Assembly (NCBI RefSeq): GCF_905475345.1
Contig: NC_066598.1
Coordinates: forward strand, 2,243,501-2,307,500
Direction of reading: 5' to 3'
Source of the DNA: Vespula vulgaris
Taxonomy: Eukaryota; Arthropoda; Insecta; Hymenoptera; Vespidae
DNA length: 64,000 nt
Shown here: one piece after another, positions 23,341 to 35,577 of the stretch
Numbering within the stretch: the stretch's first letter is position 1
How the letters are laid out: each line of letters begins with the position of its first letter
Notes under the pieces: model-generated
The model's database searches: none
What the model was told of the DNA's origin: nothing
What the model saw: the letters and a program-made list of their open reading frames with translations, nothing else
Made by a program: the position numbers and the translations under genes

Positions 23341-26300
23341 AGAATATCAGAGAATAAAAAAATATCAAGCATGTAAGTGCTCGACACACCATCGGATTTT
23401 CGAGGTGGCTAAAGAAATTGGGTTAGGGGGTCGACTCGCTTCTGCCCGGTTTTCTACGAGAGCCGATAAGATTCGTGCGGACACACCTGCCGAGCGAATA
23501 GAAAGCGTCCAAATTTCTGTCTTTTCAACTTGAATTCCTCATTCTAACGACGTTCGACATTTTCGAAAAAGAGAAACTTGAAAATTCAAGAACTTGTTGC
23601 AGTAATAATAACACTAATGACGAAGACAAAAATGACAAACTCAATGACAATAAGAAAAAAGAAAAAAAAAAAAAGAAAATGTTAAATCGAAGTTCAAGTC
23701 ACGATTAACAAAGTGATAAAAAGTTCAGGACAAGTTCCAAGTCTGAAAGCTTGTTTGATCTTATAAACTCTCTCATACCATTCCCATGCATTAATTATAA
23801 AAATTGTTCTATCGATTCTAGTCAATTTCCTGTTGGTGATCCGCAAAAAGAAGTAATAAAAGAAGAAAGAGGGAGAGAGAGAAAAGAAGAAACTTTCACT
23901 TTCCTTTTAGCAAGATCTAACCACGGTAGCCATCATGATTATCCTCTCTATGTTACGATGCGTTCGTTGGATCGATCGATCGATCCAATTGACGACTTTC
24001 CATGAGTATATTCTAAACACGCTACAGAGTTACGACCGCATAAGTGTATTCACAAGAGTGCATTGAACCATCGAAGCAGAGAGGCCTGGATTTCCGTAGA
24101 AATCGTTCTTACCGGCTAGTAGAACCACAAGTGACAGAGAGAGAGAGAGAGAGAGAGACTTTCGAAATCAACTTGGAGAGTTGTTTGCTTACCGGAAGAG
24201 GAATCTCTCGAAGGTCTCGAAGGTCTTGGACCTAAAGGATGATGAGACTGATACGGTGGAGGAGTAGCCGCACTGTCCGATCCAATTCCACTGCTAGCTG
24301 CACTCCTTGTACCACCTCGATCAACAGCTGTGCTACCACCCACTATAGTCTGATTCAAGCAACGCCTAAATTCGATACCTGCTAAGTTACCACGATGCCT
24401 GTGAACTGTGTCGTAGTCACGTGGTGGTAACAGTATAGGTCCAACATCGTTGTCTCCTGAATTTCCACGACCTAGTGAAAGAAAGATGACATCATTGTTA
24501 CTTGGTTTCTTCTTCGTTTATTCAAGTTTCATTGGCTTCTTACCTAATTTGGCTCTCAACTCGGCTGCCAATGACTCGTAGATCGTTGTGGTTTGGATAG
24601 GATCATGTTTGAGTTCTCCACTACCTTCGGAAGACTCGGACTCTCTTGTACTTCGGCCATCGCTACCCAAATTACTTCGGATTCTACCTTCACCAGAGGA
24701 TACTCTTGCTAAATTATCTGTTTGCGACGCCAATGCCTTCAGTTGTCCACCCAACAATTCAGCTGTCTCGACCGAGTCGCATCTGATCGAACGGAAAGTT
24801 TCGATAACGGGACTCGTGCGTTGAATGGTATATTATTATTATTATTAATATTATAATGAAATCTCATAATTGTAAATCAAATGGTAATTAGAATTCATAA
24901 ACTGGGCCAGGTTTTCCATAACAAATCATGTTTATCTCGGAGAAACCGAAGGCTTTTGATCTTTTGAAACTTAATCCGTGAGAATATGAGAGAGTAGGTG
25001 GATTCCTCGTCGTCAAGATATAATGAAAAATACGTTAACAGCTCGTTATACGAAGAAGAAGGATAATTAAGTAAGATGACGACCTATAATCCATAAGATC
25101 GAGCTGATGAACGAATCAACCTCCATCTTTGGAGAACGAACCTTCTTCTTATCCTTCATATTAATAATACTAAAAAAAAAAAAGTAAAAAGAAAAAAGCA
25201 GAAAATGAAGAGAAACAAAATTTATTATCACGAAGATCAAAGATTAAAAAAAAGAAAATAAGAAAAAAAAAGAAAGGAAAAAATGAAGAATAGTTATGAT
25301 AATAAATGAGATGAAAGTGTGATAACGAAGTCATAGCCGAGTGAAGGCCGAGGAAAAGCTACATAATCAGATACGTGAAAAAACAATTAGTATGATAAAA
25401 GAAAATAGAAAAAAAATTAAAACCTGTATGCATGAACATGGACTGGATTGTTAGTGGCAGGATTTGGTAAGAGCAAAGTCGCTGCTACGATATCTTCTCG
25501 TTGAACAGCAGCCAATACAGCATGACCTGGTACCAAATGTTTTACAGCTGATCTAGTAGAAGCTCCAGGATGAACAGTTTGAATGATCTTCAGGCCCTTG
25601 CTGCTCACCTGTCGACAAGAATAAAATCTTAATCGAGAAACATCGTTACCAGGCATGTTAGAACGATAAAAATAACTTGTAATCGAGGTATCTATCGATT
25701 TGATCAAAGATAGACACGTATACGTTCTAACGTTATTCCTAGGATGATATAAGTGTGTTAATCTTATTTGATCTTTGCTTCTATTATGAACCTAATAATA
25801 TAGAATAATTTTTTTTAGATGTCTAATCAGTCGTTTGATTGTAATTACGATAAAGATATAGCTCTGTGGTATATCAATAGACATGCCTACGTTCAAATGT
25901 TATTTTCTAGGATGAAACAGGTGTGTGTTAATCTTATTTGACATTTCATTTTATATTTAAACGTAATAATCTAAAATAATTTTTTCTAGGCGTCTCTCGT
26001 CAGATGTTTGATTATTATTATAATCAAAATATAATCTATACAGGATGGCATTTAAATAAGAATGATTCAACATCCATCGACACAAAGCATGGATCATCAA
26101 ATAATTATACTTATCTCGGCTAGAGACAAAACATGAAAATCTCGTAAGACTAGTCTCTCTTACGTTTTGTTTCTTACGGTGACACGCGTGCCATTGTTCA
26201 CGATAGCGGAAACGCGAACGACGTAATTACTACATCTCGCTCGACGATTACGTGCGATCCTCGTTTAAAAGGCCAAAAGAGAGAAAGAGAGAGAGAGAGA

Positions 26301-26574
26301 GAAATAACTAGAGAAAAGAACACGTTCAGAAAGAAGGCGTCATCTTAGCACATTCTTCGACTACTTAAAGCAAACAACCTAAGCAATTAACAAGCCTATC
26401 CATATTATCATCGTGATAACATTGTCATTGCTTTGCCGATTTAGGTAAATTCTAGCGCATAATATGACCCTCCTCCATCTTATTCGACAATGTTTTTAAA
26501 ACTTTCTCTTTATGACAGGCTTGTAATTACACTTGCACAATAATTAGGCGGATCACCCGCCGCTATTATTTCAC

Positions 26575-26605
<31 letters not shown>

Positions 26606-26606
26606 T

Positions 26607-26669
<63 letters not shown>

Positions 26670-28472
26670 TCTCATTCTTTTCTTTTCCGCGACACGTACC
26701 GCGCAACACGTTTCGCATTTCACAGATTTGTCCCAGACAAAATTTAGAATAATCATGTCAGTTTTATTACAAGACTGGCCCGATTAAAGAATTTACAGAG
26801 ATTCAATTTATCTTTACTTCGTTTTCTAAACCCATCTACTAAGTAATTGAAACTAATTGAACAAGATATGATTTAAAATTAGATCATTTTCATGATCATA
26901 AATTTATTAATATTATCTATTTCTCTCCCCCCCTCCCCTCTCTCTCTCTCTGCCTCTTGTTTAATTTAGTCAATATAATTGATCATTTAATATCTAAGGT
27001 TAATCGCTGTTATAAAACTCGATTCGTTTAAGTTGTTCTTCATTCTTCACACGTTTTACACGTTTCTTTGCCTTTCTTAGAGGATTACGATGATTTCAAA
27101 TCGCCCGCGCTAACTCGTAACTCTTCGCTGGAAAGAGACTAAGAATGAAAGAAAGAAAGAAAGAATTTCGCATGCCGTTTCTCTTTCCCATATCGAAGGC
27201 GCCTCGTTTCATTCGTCGTATGAAGATTCGGGTCAATGAATTCGTTATATATTAATTCTTCATAATTCATTCGTATAAAATATTCATGTAGGTGTTAGCC
27301 GAGTGGCAAGGTCCTTCCCACGTTTCTATGACGTTTTACAGATAGATTAAATCATTAGATTAGATAATTATAATTTTTTATCGCTTTTTAAATCTTTAAA
27401 AATATTGGAAAATTTTGTTTTTCAAAGAAATATAATAGGCTTTTGATTGTTTTAAGTTTCTTCTGAAAAATTCCATAGAAAACATTATTTTAAGTTTCTT
27501 CTCAAAAACTCCATAGAAAATAATTAGATTCTTCATTAGATTCAAATGAATTCTTTCTATGTGTGAGCATTAGAACTTAAATCCTTTTTATAAACGATCT
27601 CCAACTTCCATAAATTTTCTGTTTTATGAACGAAACTCGTGATAGAAATGAAGTCAACGGAGGATTAACTTTTTTCTTAATTTCCATTTTTAATTTCATC
27701 TTCTTATCAATATTAAGTAGAGAAACTACATTCGAGTAGATTTGTTTTCGATGAAAAAGCAAAGGAATACAGTAAGAATGTTACTTCTGGGAATAGAATC
27801 ATTTCTCTCTCTCTCTCTCTCTCTCCCTCTCAATTTATATCTAATTTCCAATTTCATCCTACTCTATATTAAATTTGAATATTTTAGGTAGATTCGTTTC
27901 TGATCTAAGGAAAAAAGAAAAAGAGACAAGAAGATAAGGATAAAGCTGAGACTGGATTATTTTTAGTCGACATTCTATCCTATCTTCATTTCTAATTTCA
28001 TCCCTCGTATCAATTTGAGAATATCTCGACTATAATTCGTTTTTGTTGAAAAATAACATGGTAATTTCGAGGAGTATCCGGTTTTTTAGGATCAGCAGTC
28101 GTAAAAAAGGGAATTTTATGATACCTCGTGTCTAACTTTCTCTGAGAAAAAAAAGAAAGAAAAAACAGAGGATACAAACATAAAAGGAAATCGTAAAAAT
28201 AGATGTAGAAACTTTATAGGACTTATGTCGTATCGATAAACAAATGTCATGTTTTAGAATATTTTCGGACGGTAGGCGCCAAAACCGGATCTCGAAATGG
28301 TAGCTCTCACCTGTAAAGTGACCTTGAAAGGTTCTTGAAGTCGTTCTCGTTCGAGCAGGTAAGCTATGGCACCGGGCATCGCGTCCACACCCTTGGCCTC
28401 CCTCGCACCAAGATACCAAACGTAGTACGAGCTCTTCTTGACATCCTTGCTACCCCTCAGACGTAAGGCCAT
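18971..28472 (-). CDS. Seven-exon PTB/PID-fold protein, unidentified orthologue
   Basis: Exons, in order of transcription: 28472-28311, 25608-25424, 24782-24544, 24471-24193, 20533-20182, 19843-19552 and 19189-18971. All phases agree, giving 575 residues from the ATG at 28472 to the TGA at 18971-18973. The N-terminal 150 or so residues form a PTB-like domain: MALRLRGSKDVKKSSYYVW, YLGAREAKGVDAMPGAIAYL, VSSKGLKIIQT, PGHAVLAAVQREDIVAATL, VHVHAYRCDSVETAELLGGQ. Next come Ser/Gly-rich and Arg/Pro-rich disordered segments, an ESLAAELRAKLG helix, DYDTVHRHRGNLAGIEFRR, PPPYQSHHPLGPRPSRPSR (a possible SH3 or WW ligand), a helical RERFQDAKEMFRAMEREAIA, and a C-terminus ending LGLAALHPY. The open frame continues upstream of the ATG (SVRV) to a likely acceptor, so an earlier 5' exon is probable. 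The family role as a peptide-binding adaptor is inferred from the fold only. Confidence 0.8.
20859..21030. repeat. (GA)n followed by (TTC)n
   Basis: A GA run of about 60 bases is followed 15 bases later by TTC/TTTTC units over about 95 bases. It lies just upstream, in the transcriptional sense, of exon 5 of the PTB gene (20182-20533), inside an intron. Confidence 0.95.
21203..21316. repeat. CAT / CGT trinucleotide tract
   Basis: An imperfect run of CAT, TAT and CGT triplets. On the minus strand it would read as poly-Asp, but there is no splice context and it is intronic. Confidence 0.85.
21462..21492. repeat. (GA)n microsatellite
   Basis: About 30 bases of GA in the same intron as the larger tract at 20859-21030. 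Confidence 0.9.
22904..22930. repeat. (CT)n microsatellite
   Basis: About 26 bases of CT within an intron of the PTB gene. Confidence 0.9.
26576..26667. repeat. (AAT)n microsatellite
   Basis: About 90 bases of AAT units with two small interruptions, in the intron between exons 1 and 2 of the PTB gene. Translations as poly-Leu or poly-Asn are artefacts. Confidence 0.95.
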
Positions 28473-29599
28473 TACTCGCACTGATCTCACCGGAACAAGA
28501 TAGAAACAAAAAAAAAAAAGAAAGAAAATATTTCTTCCTTCGTCAAAAACATCTTTCTTCTTTCTCTAACTCGATTAAATTCTTTCTAAACATTTTATGC
28601 AAACTTCATGCTTTCTAAACATTTAGAAAGATACAAATCTTTCGTTCTTTCAAAAGATGTTTTTAAGAGATTTGACAAAGGATCTTCGATTCGGATTTTG
28701 ATCATATAATTCGATTATACTCTTTCTAATCATTTTTTCAAGAATTTCATTGGACGTTAGGATCCAAATTAGATTAGATTTTTTTCGCAACGAACGTTCA
28801 TTTCTGTTAATCCTTTTTTGAAGAATTTGAAAACACTTCGATTAGAAGTTAGTGTAACTTTAGCTCGATCGGATTGTTTTTAAGTAGATTTTATTCATAT
28901 ATTAATTATTTAAAAAAGAAAACATAAAAAAGCTTTTGAAAGGAGTTAGTGTCAATGAACATAACGATGTCTGATCGTATACGATGTTTTAACTACTGAT
29001 ACATTTTAATTCAGAATTCGAGAAATCACGAGTTATTTCGTTGGAAAGATTATCCTCCGGAACGAATGACAATGCAATACCATTGTGTTCAACTTGGCTC
29101 GATCTCTCGATTGGTAACGTTCCACTACTAATTCGATTTTATTCGCTCCAGATAGAACGAACAGCAAGAGGACGATGAAAATAAGAAAAGGAAAAAAGAA
29201 AGAAAGAAAGAAGTTAACACGGAGAAGAAGATTTTTGAGCAAAATGAAGCTTTTACCGGGTCTCAACACGCTGTTGAGTTGCTGTTGCTGTTACCCGTCT
29301 AACATCTACCTTCCCTCTCTTTCTTTCTCTTCAACTGCTTCCTCGATTACTTTCACGCTTAAACCCGTTTCCACGGGACACGTTATCCATCTTGCGCTTG
29401 AATCGATTCTCACTATCAAGACACCAAAATTATTTCTTTCAGTATAAAGACGATGAACACGAAAGAAAGAGAAAAAGAAGATCAATTTTCTCTGGATCAA
29501 ATATCAAGAATTCTATATTCAAAAATCAACTGGTTTATCACTATCGAGGAAAGAAAAACAAAAGATTGAAGAGAATATGAAGACATGGTGATTTCAACG

Positions 29600-29984
29600 A
29601 ATGCCACAGTCAAAGAGAGAGAAAAAAAAGAAAGACTCGTCCTGATCGTCTCGTTAGCCTTCACCGAACACTTCGATCTAGACTCACCTTAATAAATGAT
29701 CGTACAAATGCACCTTCTCTCTCTTTCTCTCTCTCTCTCTCCCTCTCTGTTTTCTTGCACTCACAAAAACGTGTAGGTATATACGTAGAAAAGAGAAAGA
29801 GAAAGAGAAAGAACAACTGGTCTCTGCGCACGATGCACCTCGCGAAAACCGTGTGTAAGGCCGTCCTTACGGTATAAGCGAGTCTAAACTAAACGTGAGC
29901 ACGGCGTCTGAGGTTTACGAGCTACGTACGAGCACCATCCTATGGTATGGGAGTAAAAAGAGAGAGAAAGAGAAAGAGAAAGAG

Positions 29985-30038
<54 letters not shown>

Positions 30039-31560
30039 TGAGATGGTGAACCTGGAGTGGGAGGGGTGGGGAGAATCGAGCAAGTAAGAAAGACAGAGAC
30101 GGATAGAGAACTCGAGAGTAGTCTCGTCTGACAGCTGCACAGTTCTGACTACTTTTCCACGTTGGTTTGCCAACTTGCTTCGAATCAGCAATAGCAGCAA
30201 TAACAGCAGGAACGGTAGGAACAGCAGGGCCGTTTGAAAATGGTGGAACTTTCAAGTCCGATCAAAATCTCTACGATTTTCAAAGAAGGAGAAAGACAAT
30301 GTCCAGGTGATATCGTTCTCCTTTTATTCTCTTTCTAATTTTGTTTTCTCTCACACACTCATTTTTCTTTCTTTCTTTCTTACTTTCTTTTGATTTTTTT
30401 CAGAAAAAATAATTATTTCTATCGACTGTCAGACACCAAAGATGAACTATACTAACGCGTAACGCGTAAAACGGAGGACACGAAACACGAGTCTCTCGAC
30501 TGAAGAGCAACAGCAGCAACGGCCACGACGGCTTCCTCCTCTCCTTTCGGTACCTCACTCACTGTTGAATCCTCCTCCTCCTCCTCCTCCTTCTCTAACT
30601 CCTACTACTCTTCTCTTTCTCTCTCTTTTTCTCTTGACTTCGCCACACCTTCGCCACGATCGGTTCTTGATCGACGTCGTAGCACGTGAAAGAGAGAGAG
30701 AAAGAGACCGGTCGAGTTCCAACCGGCGCCTTTGGATGGATTCTGTCCTGAATTCGAGTAGTCCGAAGCTCTCTCGCCTTTCCAGGTACCTTCTCTATCC
30801 CTCTCCTTCTTTCTTTCTTTCATTGCATTCCCTCAGACCCCTTTCTTCATCAGAAAGAGACAAAAGAGAGTCAGTCTATCTGTCCTTCTTATTCACTATA
30901 CTACTCCCCACTCTAAAAAGAGAGAGGAAGAAAAAGTGATGTTGCACTTGTGTATCTCTCTCTCTCTCTTTTTATTCACCATACCCCTCTCTTTACTCTG
31001 AAAAGAAAGAGGAAGAAAAGCTGATGTTCATCGTTCTCTGTCTTTTTCTCTCTTTCGTTTCTCCAACCCTCCCTCTCTCCCTTTTTCCTCCTCTTTGTCA
31101 TCAGAAAGAGATACAAGATCCAGACTTGTTCCTCTTCATGTTCATCTATCCCTTTCTTTCTTACTCGCTATACTCCCCACTCCATGAAAAAGACCCACTT
31201 GCTCTTCTCCATCCATCCATCCTATTCCTTCTATCCTTCTACTACTATCCTTCTCTTTCTCATTCACCTCTTTCCCCTCTTTTAGATGGCTCACCAACCA
31301 ACTGCTCCCTACCTGGTACCTTTCAACCTTCCTTCCCCGCTACCACCATACCACTACCAATTCCACCACCACCATCACTACTGCTAGCTTGGCAAGAGGA
31401 CGTCGCTCGTTGTAAAGGCCTTCGCACACTGGATCCAATCGCTACTCTGACTGGTCCAACGAAAGTCAAGCAGAGAGTGTGTCGAGCGTGTTACCGGATT
31501 GGCATTTAAACACCATTACTCTCTTGCTACAACCAAATGGCAGCCTTGTCTTTTCGTCTG
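29600..31560 (-). promoter_or_regulatory. Probable promoter and 5' exon region of the PTB gene at 18971-28472
   Basis: This is the nearest G+C-richer region upstream of the first visible coding exon. It contains several GA/CT tracts (29713-29745, 29961-30031, 30950-30972), a CAGCAGCAACGGCCACGACG stretch near 30505, CTCCTC repeats near 30565 and a Pro/Thr-coding-like stretch at 31290-31500. None of the open frames here has a clean start and donor that would join exon 28311-28472 in phase, so the 5' exon is not assigned. Confidence 0.35.
29961..30031. repeat. (GA)n tract
   Basis: AGAGAA units grade into about 45 bases of perfect GA from 29988. Confidence 0.95.
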
Positions 31561-31635
31561 ATGCTTCTTACTTTAAATCGAGAAGTATGTAAGATAACTG
31601 AAGTTTCCTGTCATTATTATTGTTTTTCAGAAACC

Positions 31636-31745
31636 TAATGGACTACTATGATGATAATGATGATGATGATGATGATGATGACGACGACTATGATGATGAT
31701 GATGATGATGATAATGATGATAGCGATGACGATGAATAATGATGA
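31636..31745. repeat. (GAT)n / (GAC)n trinucleotide tract
   Basis: ATGATGATG units interrupted by GACGACGAC. It translates as poly-Asp on the plus strand but has no gene context. Confidence 0.9.
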
Positions 31746-31939
31746 TTAGAGCTAAAGTTGAATTTAATTTTTAATTCAATCAAGCAGTAGCTTCGTAATG
31801 CTTAGCAATGGCCAGCTGATATATCAAGTTAGGCTGATGTGCGAAAACCTTAAAACGAGCAGGTAGAAAAAGGTTCGTATCAACGAACGGCCGAAGCAAA
31901 CGATTCCCTCGGCGAACGCGGTTAAACGCGTGATCCTTG

Positions 31940-31972
<33 letters not shown>

Positions 31973-34900
31973 ATCTTTTTGGAGAACTCCGTCGATCTTT
32001 CTTACTCTTCAGGCAAACCTTTCTTCACCGATCTCACTTCAACTCCTTCACCACCTTCTTACACTTCTCCCACCAGAATTTTCTGAGATAGGGACTCTCT
32101 CCCCTCCACCTACGCACACATATAGATGCCACTCAACTCGGTTAGCTCAACGCCAGGTATATCTACCCGGTGTACTCGTTAATAAATATGAACAACTGAA
32201 ACTTCAACTATTTGTAATTGATAATTTCTTATTTGATCATCTTTCATATATATTTTATTCATGAGCTTTTACGATTTTCTCTTTGGTTTCTCTCATCTTT
32301 AGAATAAACGAAAGACGTTTAAATTATTTTGCTATTCATGAGTTTGTCTCTTTGATAATGTCCGATCAGAACAGACCATTTCTACTTTGATTCATTTCCA
32401 ATCTTGCAAGATAAAGTCTGATCAAATAAAGCGAATTCTACTTGTTATCCTTCTTCCATGAAGTCTGATCAACATTGATCATTTCCACTTGCTTACACCA
32501 TCGCATAACATAGTTTCTTGTTTTCAATGATCATACATAATTCATAAATATAACTCACGTTAACTCTTTTCCTTCTTTTTCTATTTATAGAGAACACTCT
32601 CGCGCGACTTTTGCAATTTCTTCATCTGTCAAAGGTCAACATTCCATTTCTTAAAGATTTCATTTTCGTCATCGATCCGTCAAGAGTCACCCGTTGTGTA
32701 CAGGACTATATACACAAAAGCAGGTTGCATGTGCCCTGTAGAGCGCACAACTTTTGCCGTCACAAAACGCGAATGCTAACCAGATGCGCTAAGTATTGTT
32801 CGACAATGTTGAGAATTCGTACATGCTTCTTCTGAATCTACCAGTTTCTTTTTTCGTATACTTAAAAAACAAACGATATACACTAGAAATTTTTACATTA
32901 GAAATCGTCGATTAATTAATTGATTATTTGATCGATTGGTTTATTAATTATTTATTATTTATTTCGAGCTTGAACAAAGAAATTCAACGATCCCATAATC
33001 GTTATGGTTTGTTTTACTATTCTCCTCCTTTTTTCTTTTTCTTTTTACCGATCTTACCCACGATTCATCATCGTATACTTAGATACTTAATTAATTAACG
33101 AATGTACACATGGAAATTCGTGTGTTTATACGTGCAACGAGAGTAGTTAACGGTTTGCAATTGCATCTTGATGATACGTTCTGTATGAAAAAAAGATTTC
33201 TAGGAAATGAGCCAGATGGTTTTTTTTTTTTTTGTATAGAATACTTTATAATTAAGTCATATTTATGGTTGGTAATTATCGTTTGAAAGAGATATGCAAA
33301 AACCTTTTATGCGTTTTTCTATGATCTGTAGAAGAAACTTAAAGTCATGCAAAAAAAAAAGAAAAGAAGAAAAAGAAAAAATTGTATGAGGCAAACGTGT
33401 GGTGGTTCCTCCGTCCTCTTGTGTGTATATCAAAGGAAGTGGGAAACTAATCAAAGTAACGGTTCGTCCCGATTAGACAGCCAATACGCTCTGAAACTCA
33501 TGGAAATGACTTTACGTAATTCCACGTAACGTTTTTGCAAAGTCTAATCGCCGTGCAATGTCCCGAGAAAAGACAGGGAAAACAGGAAGAGCATGTGAAA
33601 GAGAATTACCCAAGCAAAAGGAAGAGATTTGTTTCGGAAACTTTGTCAAAGCTATTTAGATAGCTTATTGTTGGATGAACTTAAAAAAAAAAAGAAAAAA
33701 GTAAAATCTTCAATGAAATCGTGCCGTAGACGTATTTTGTTAGCACGCATCGGTAAAAGTTTCTATTTTTTTTATTATTCTGTTATTTTATTTTATTTTT
33801 TATTTTTTTTCATAAAAGTATAGTGGATTAAAATCGGCTATAGTTTCTAATCGTTCATCGATGACTAGCAAGTTCTAAGTAACTAGTTAGATGAGTGTTT
33901 TTATCTAACTTTGATTATCAATCATGCTTTTTTTCTTCTTCTTCTTTTTTTTTTTTTTGATTCAATTCAATCCTCGCCATCATCAACTCATCTAAATTTG
34001 TAAAATAAGATTTAACACGAATTTATTCTGGATGTCAAGACAGAGAAAAAGAGATTCCTTTCACGTGATTAAATGTCGAGGAAATTTTTTCTAGCTTGGT
34101 TATATATCGAAGAGAATATAGAAAGTCACGAGATGATGATGTAACGCTAAAACATAGACATTAATGCTCTATGGCATCCGAGTACTATAACTCCATACTC
34201 TCTCGACTCAGCAAATATTATATGTATATGCTATAGTAATTCGAATGAAATAAGAAAACGTGTAGGAATATGTATAGATGCATATGCATATACATTTGGT
34301 GAGAATGTCGAAGCGATCAGATTTATCGATGGTGTGTATGTGTGTGTAACTTTTACTTTCAAAGTCAATGTACTTGTACTTGCAATTGGTGTTTTGCGGC
34401 CGATAAGAGTTTTCTTTTGCCAATTGCAAACCACAAACTACGTATGTGGACCAATTCGTGATTAATCATACGTTTCATATTACCATTTTACTGTTTCTAA
34501 TATTTAATATTTATGATACCATATGTGTATACACATACACACACACACACACACACTTATCTCGTTCTTTTTGTTTATAATTTACAAAGAAACGAATGAC
34601 ATTGGAAATTTTCTTGCAGAGAATTTCCATGAATATTAGATATACAAAATAATTCTTTAATCACATAGAATAAGAGAAAAGAATAATGAAGCAATTAGCA
34701 TAAACCATAGCAATAGATATAAACTTTAATGGATTCTATTTTTATATGAAAACCTGTAGGAGAGTATGATATTTATAGAATGACATTAGTCGACATGCTA
34801 ATTAACTGGTTAAGAAAAATCTTATTTTTTTAATTATTGGCACCAGTAAAGAAAGAGAAAGAATAATCCTTAATGATCACATGTCCATGTGTGACTATGT

Positions 34901-35291
34901 TGGAAGATTAATAATACTTGCACTCTTAGTTATTAAACAATGTAATTATATTCACTTGTTTTTTATCGTCTGTATAAATTATACATTTCAGTAAGAAAAG
35001 AGAGATTTCATTTTAGCCTTGACATTTTGCCGATCTCATCAAGGTTACATTATTGTACATGTATATGTGTTTACATGACGCTCGTTAATACGTGCCATGT
35101 AGTTAGTTCCTGTTTCTCTCTCTTTCTCTCTCTCTCCCTCTCTATCATAGTTTAAATGGGATACCAATGAGTCAGAAGCCGAAAATGTTGTAGTATTTCT
35201 ATAATTTCGTATTGATTAAAATATAAAATAACATAAAAATGATTTGAATTATATATATTTCTATATCATTTGTTTTTCTCTTTTTCTTTTC

Positions 35292-35323
<32 letters not shown>

Positions 35324-35577
35324 ACATTTATGATTATACCTTCGTTTTGCAACAAGCTACGTTGTACACGCTGCGAGGACGATAGAAATTGTTTTCCTTT
35401 TCTTTTTATCTTTGCATTGGACTTAACTGTGCACGACTTATAAAGGCACGAGAAATATACAAATACTTAATAAGATAATAATAATAATAATAATAATAAT
35501 AGTATTAATAATAATAGAGGCGGTTGCGTTTCCTTATAATTCCATGATGCCAGTGATAATACAAAATTGGTTAAGCG
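31746..35577. other. Intergenic, AT-rich, no gene seen
   Basis: Holds a CT run at 31941-31965, poly-T tracts (35290-35318 and others), a CA repeat near 34536-34556 and an AAT repeat at about 35476-35500. No open frame has protein-like composition or usable splice sites. The segment at 32600-32830 has an open plus frame of 74 codons but lacks support. Confidence 0.5.

Noticed and set aside
27295..27330. Possible tRNA D-arm (TTAGCCGAGTGGCAAGG)
   Set aside because: No matching acceptor stem, anticodon arm or TPsiC loop follows at the right spacing.
29884..30255. Minus-strand open frame MKVPPFSNGPAVPTVPAVIA with a poly-Leu/Ser tail
   Set aside because: Considered as the 5' exon of the seven-exon PTB gene, but no donor fits the required phase and the tail is a translated CT repeat.
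31024..31509. Plus-strand 161-codon open frame, Leu/Ser/Pro-rich
   Set aside because: Pyrimidine-rich low-complexity DNA gives long open frames easily; there is no splice or start support.
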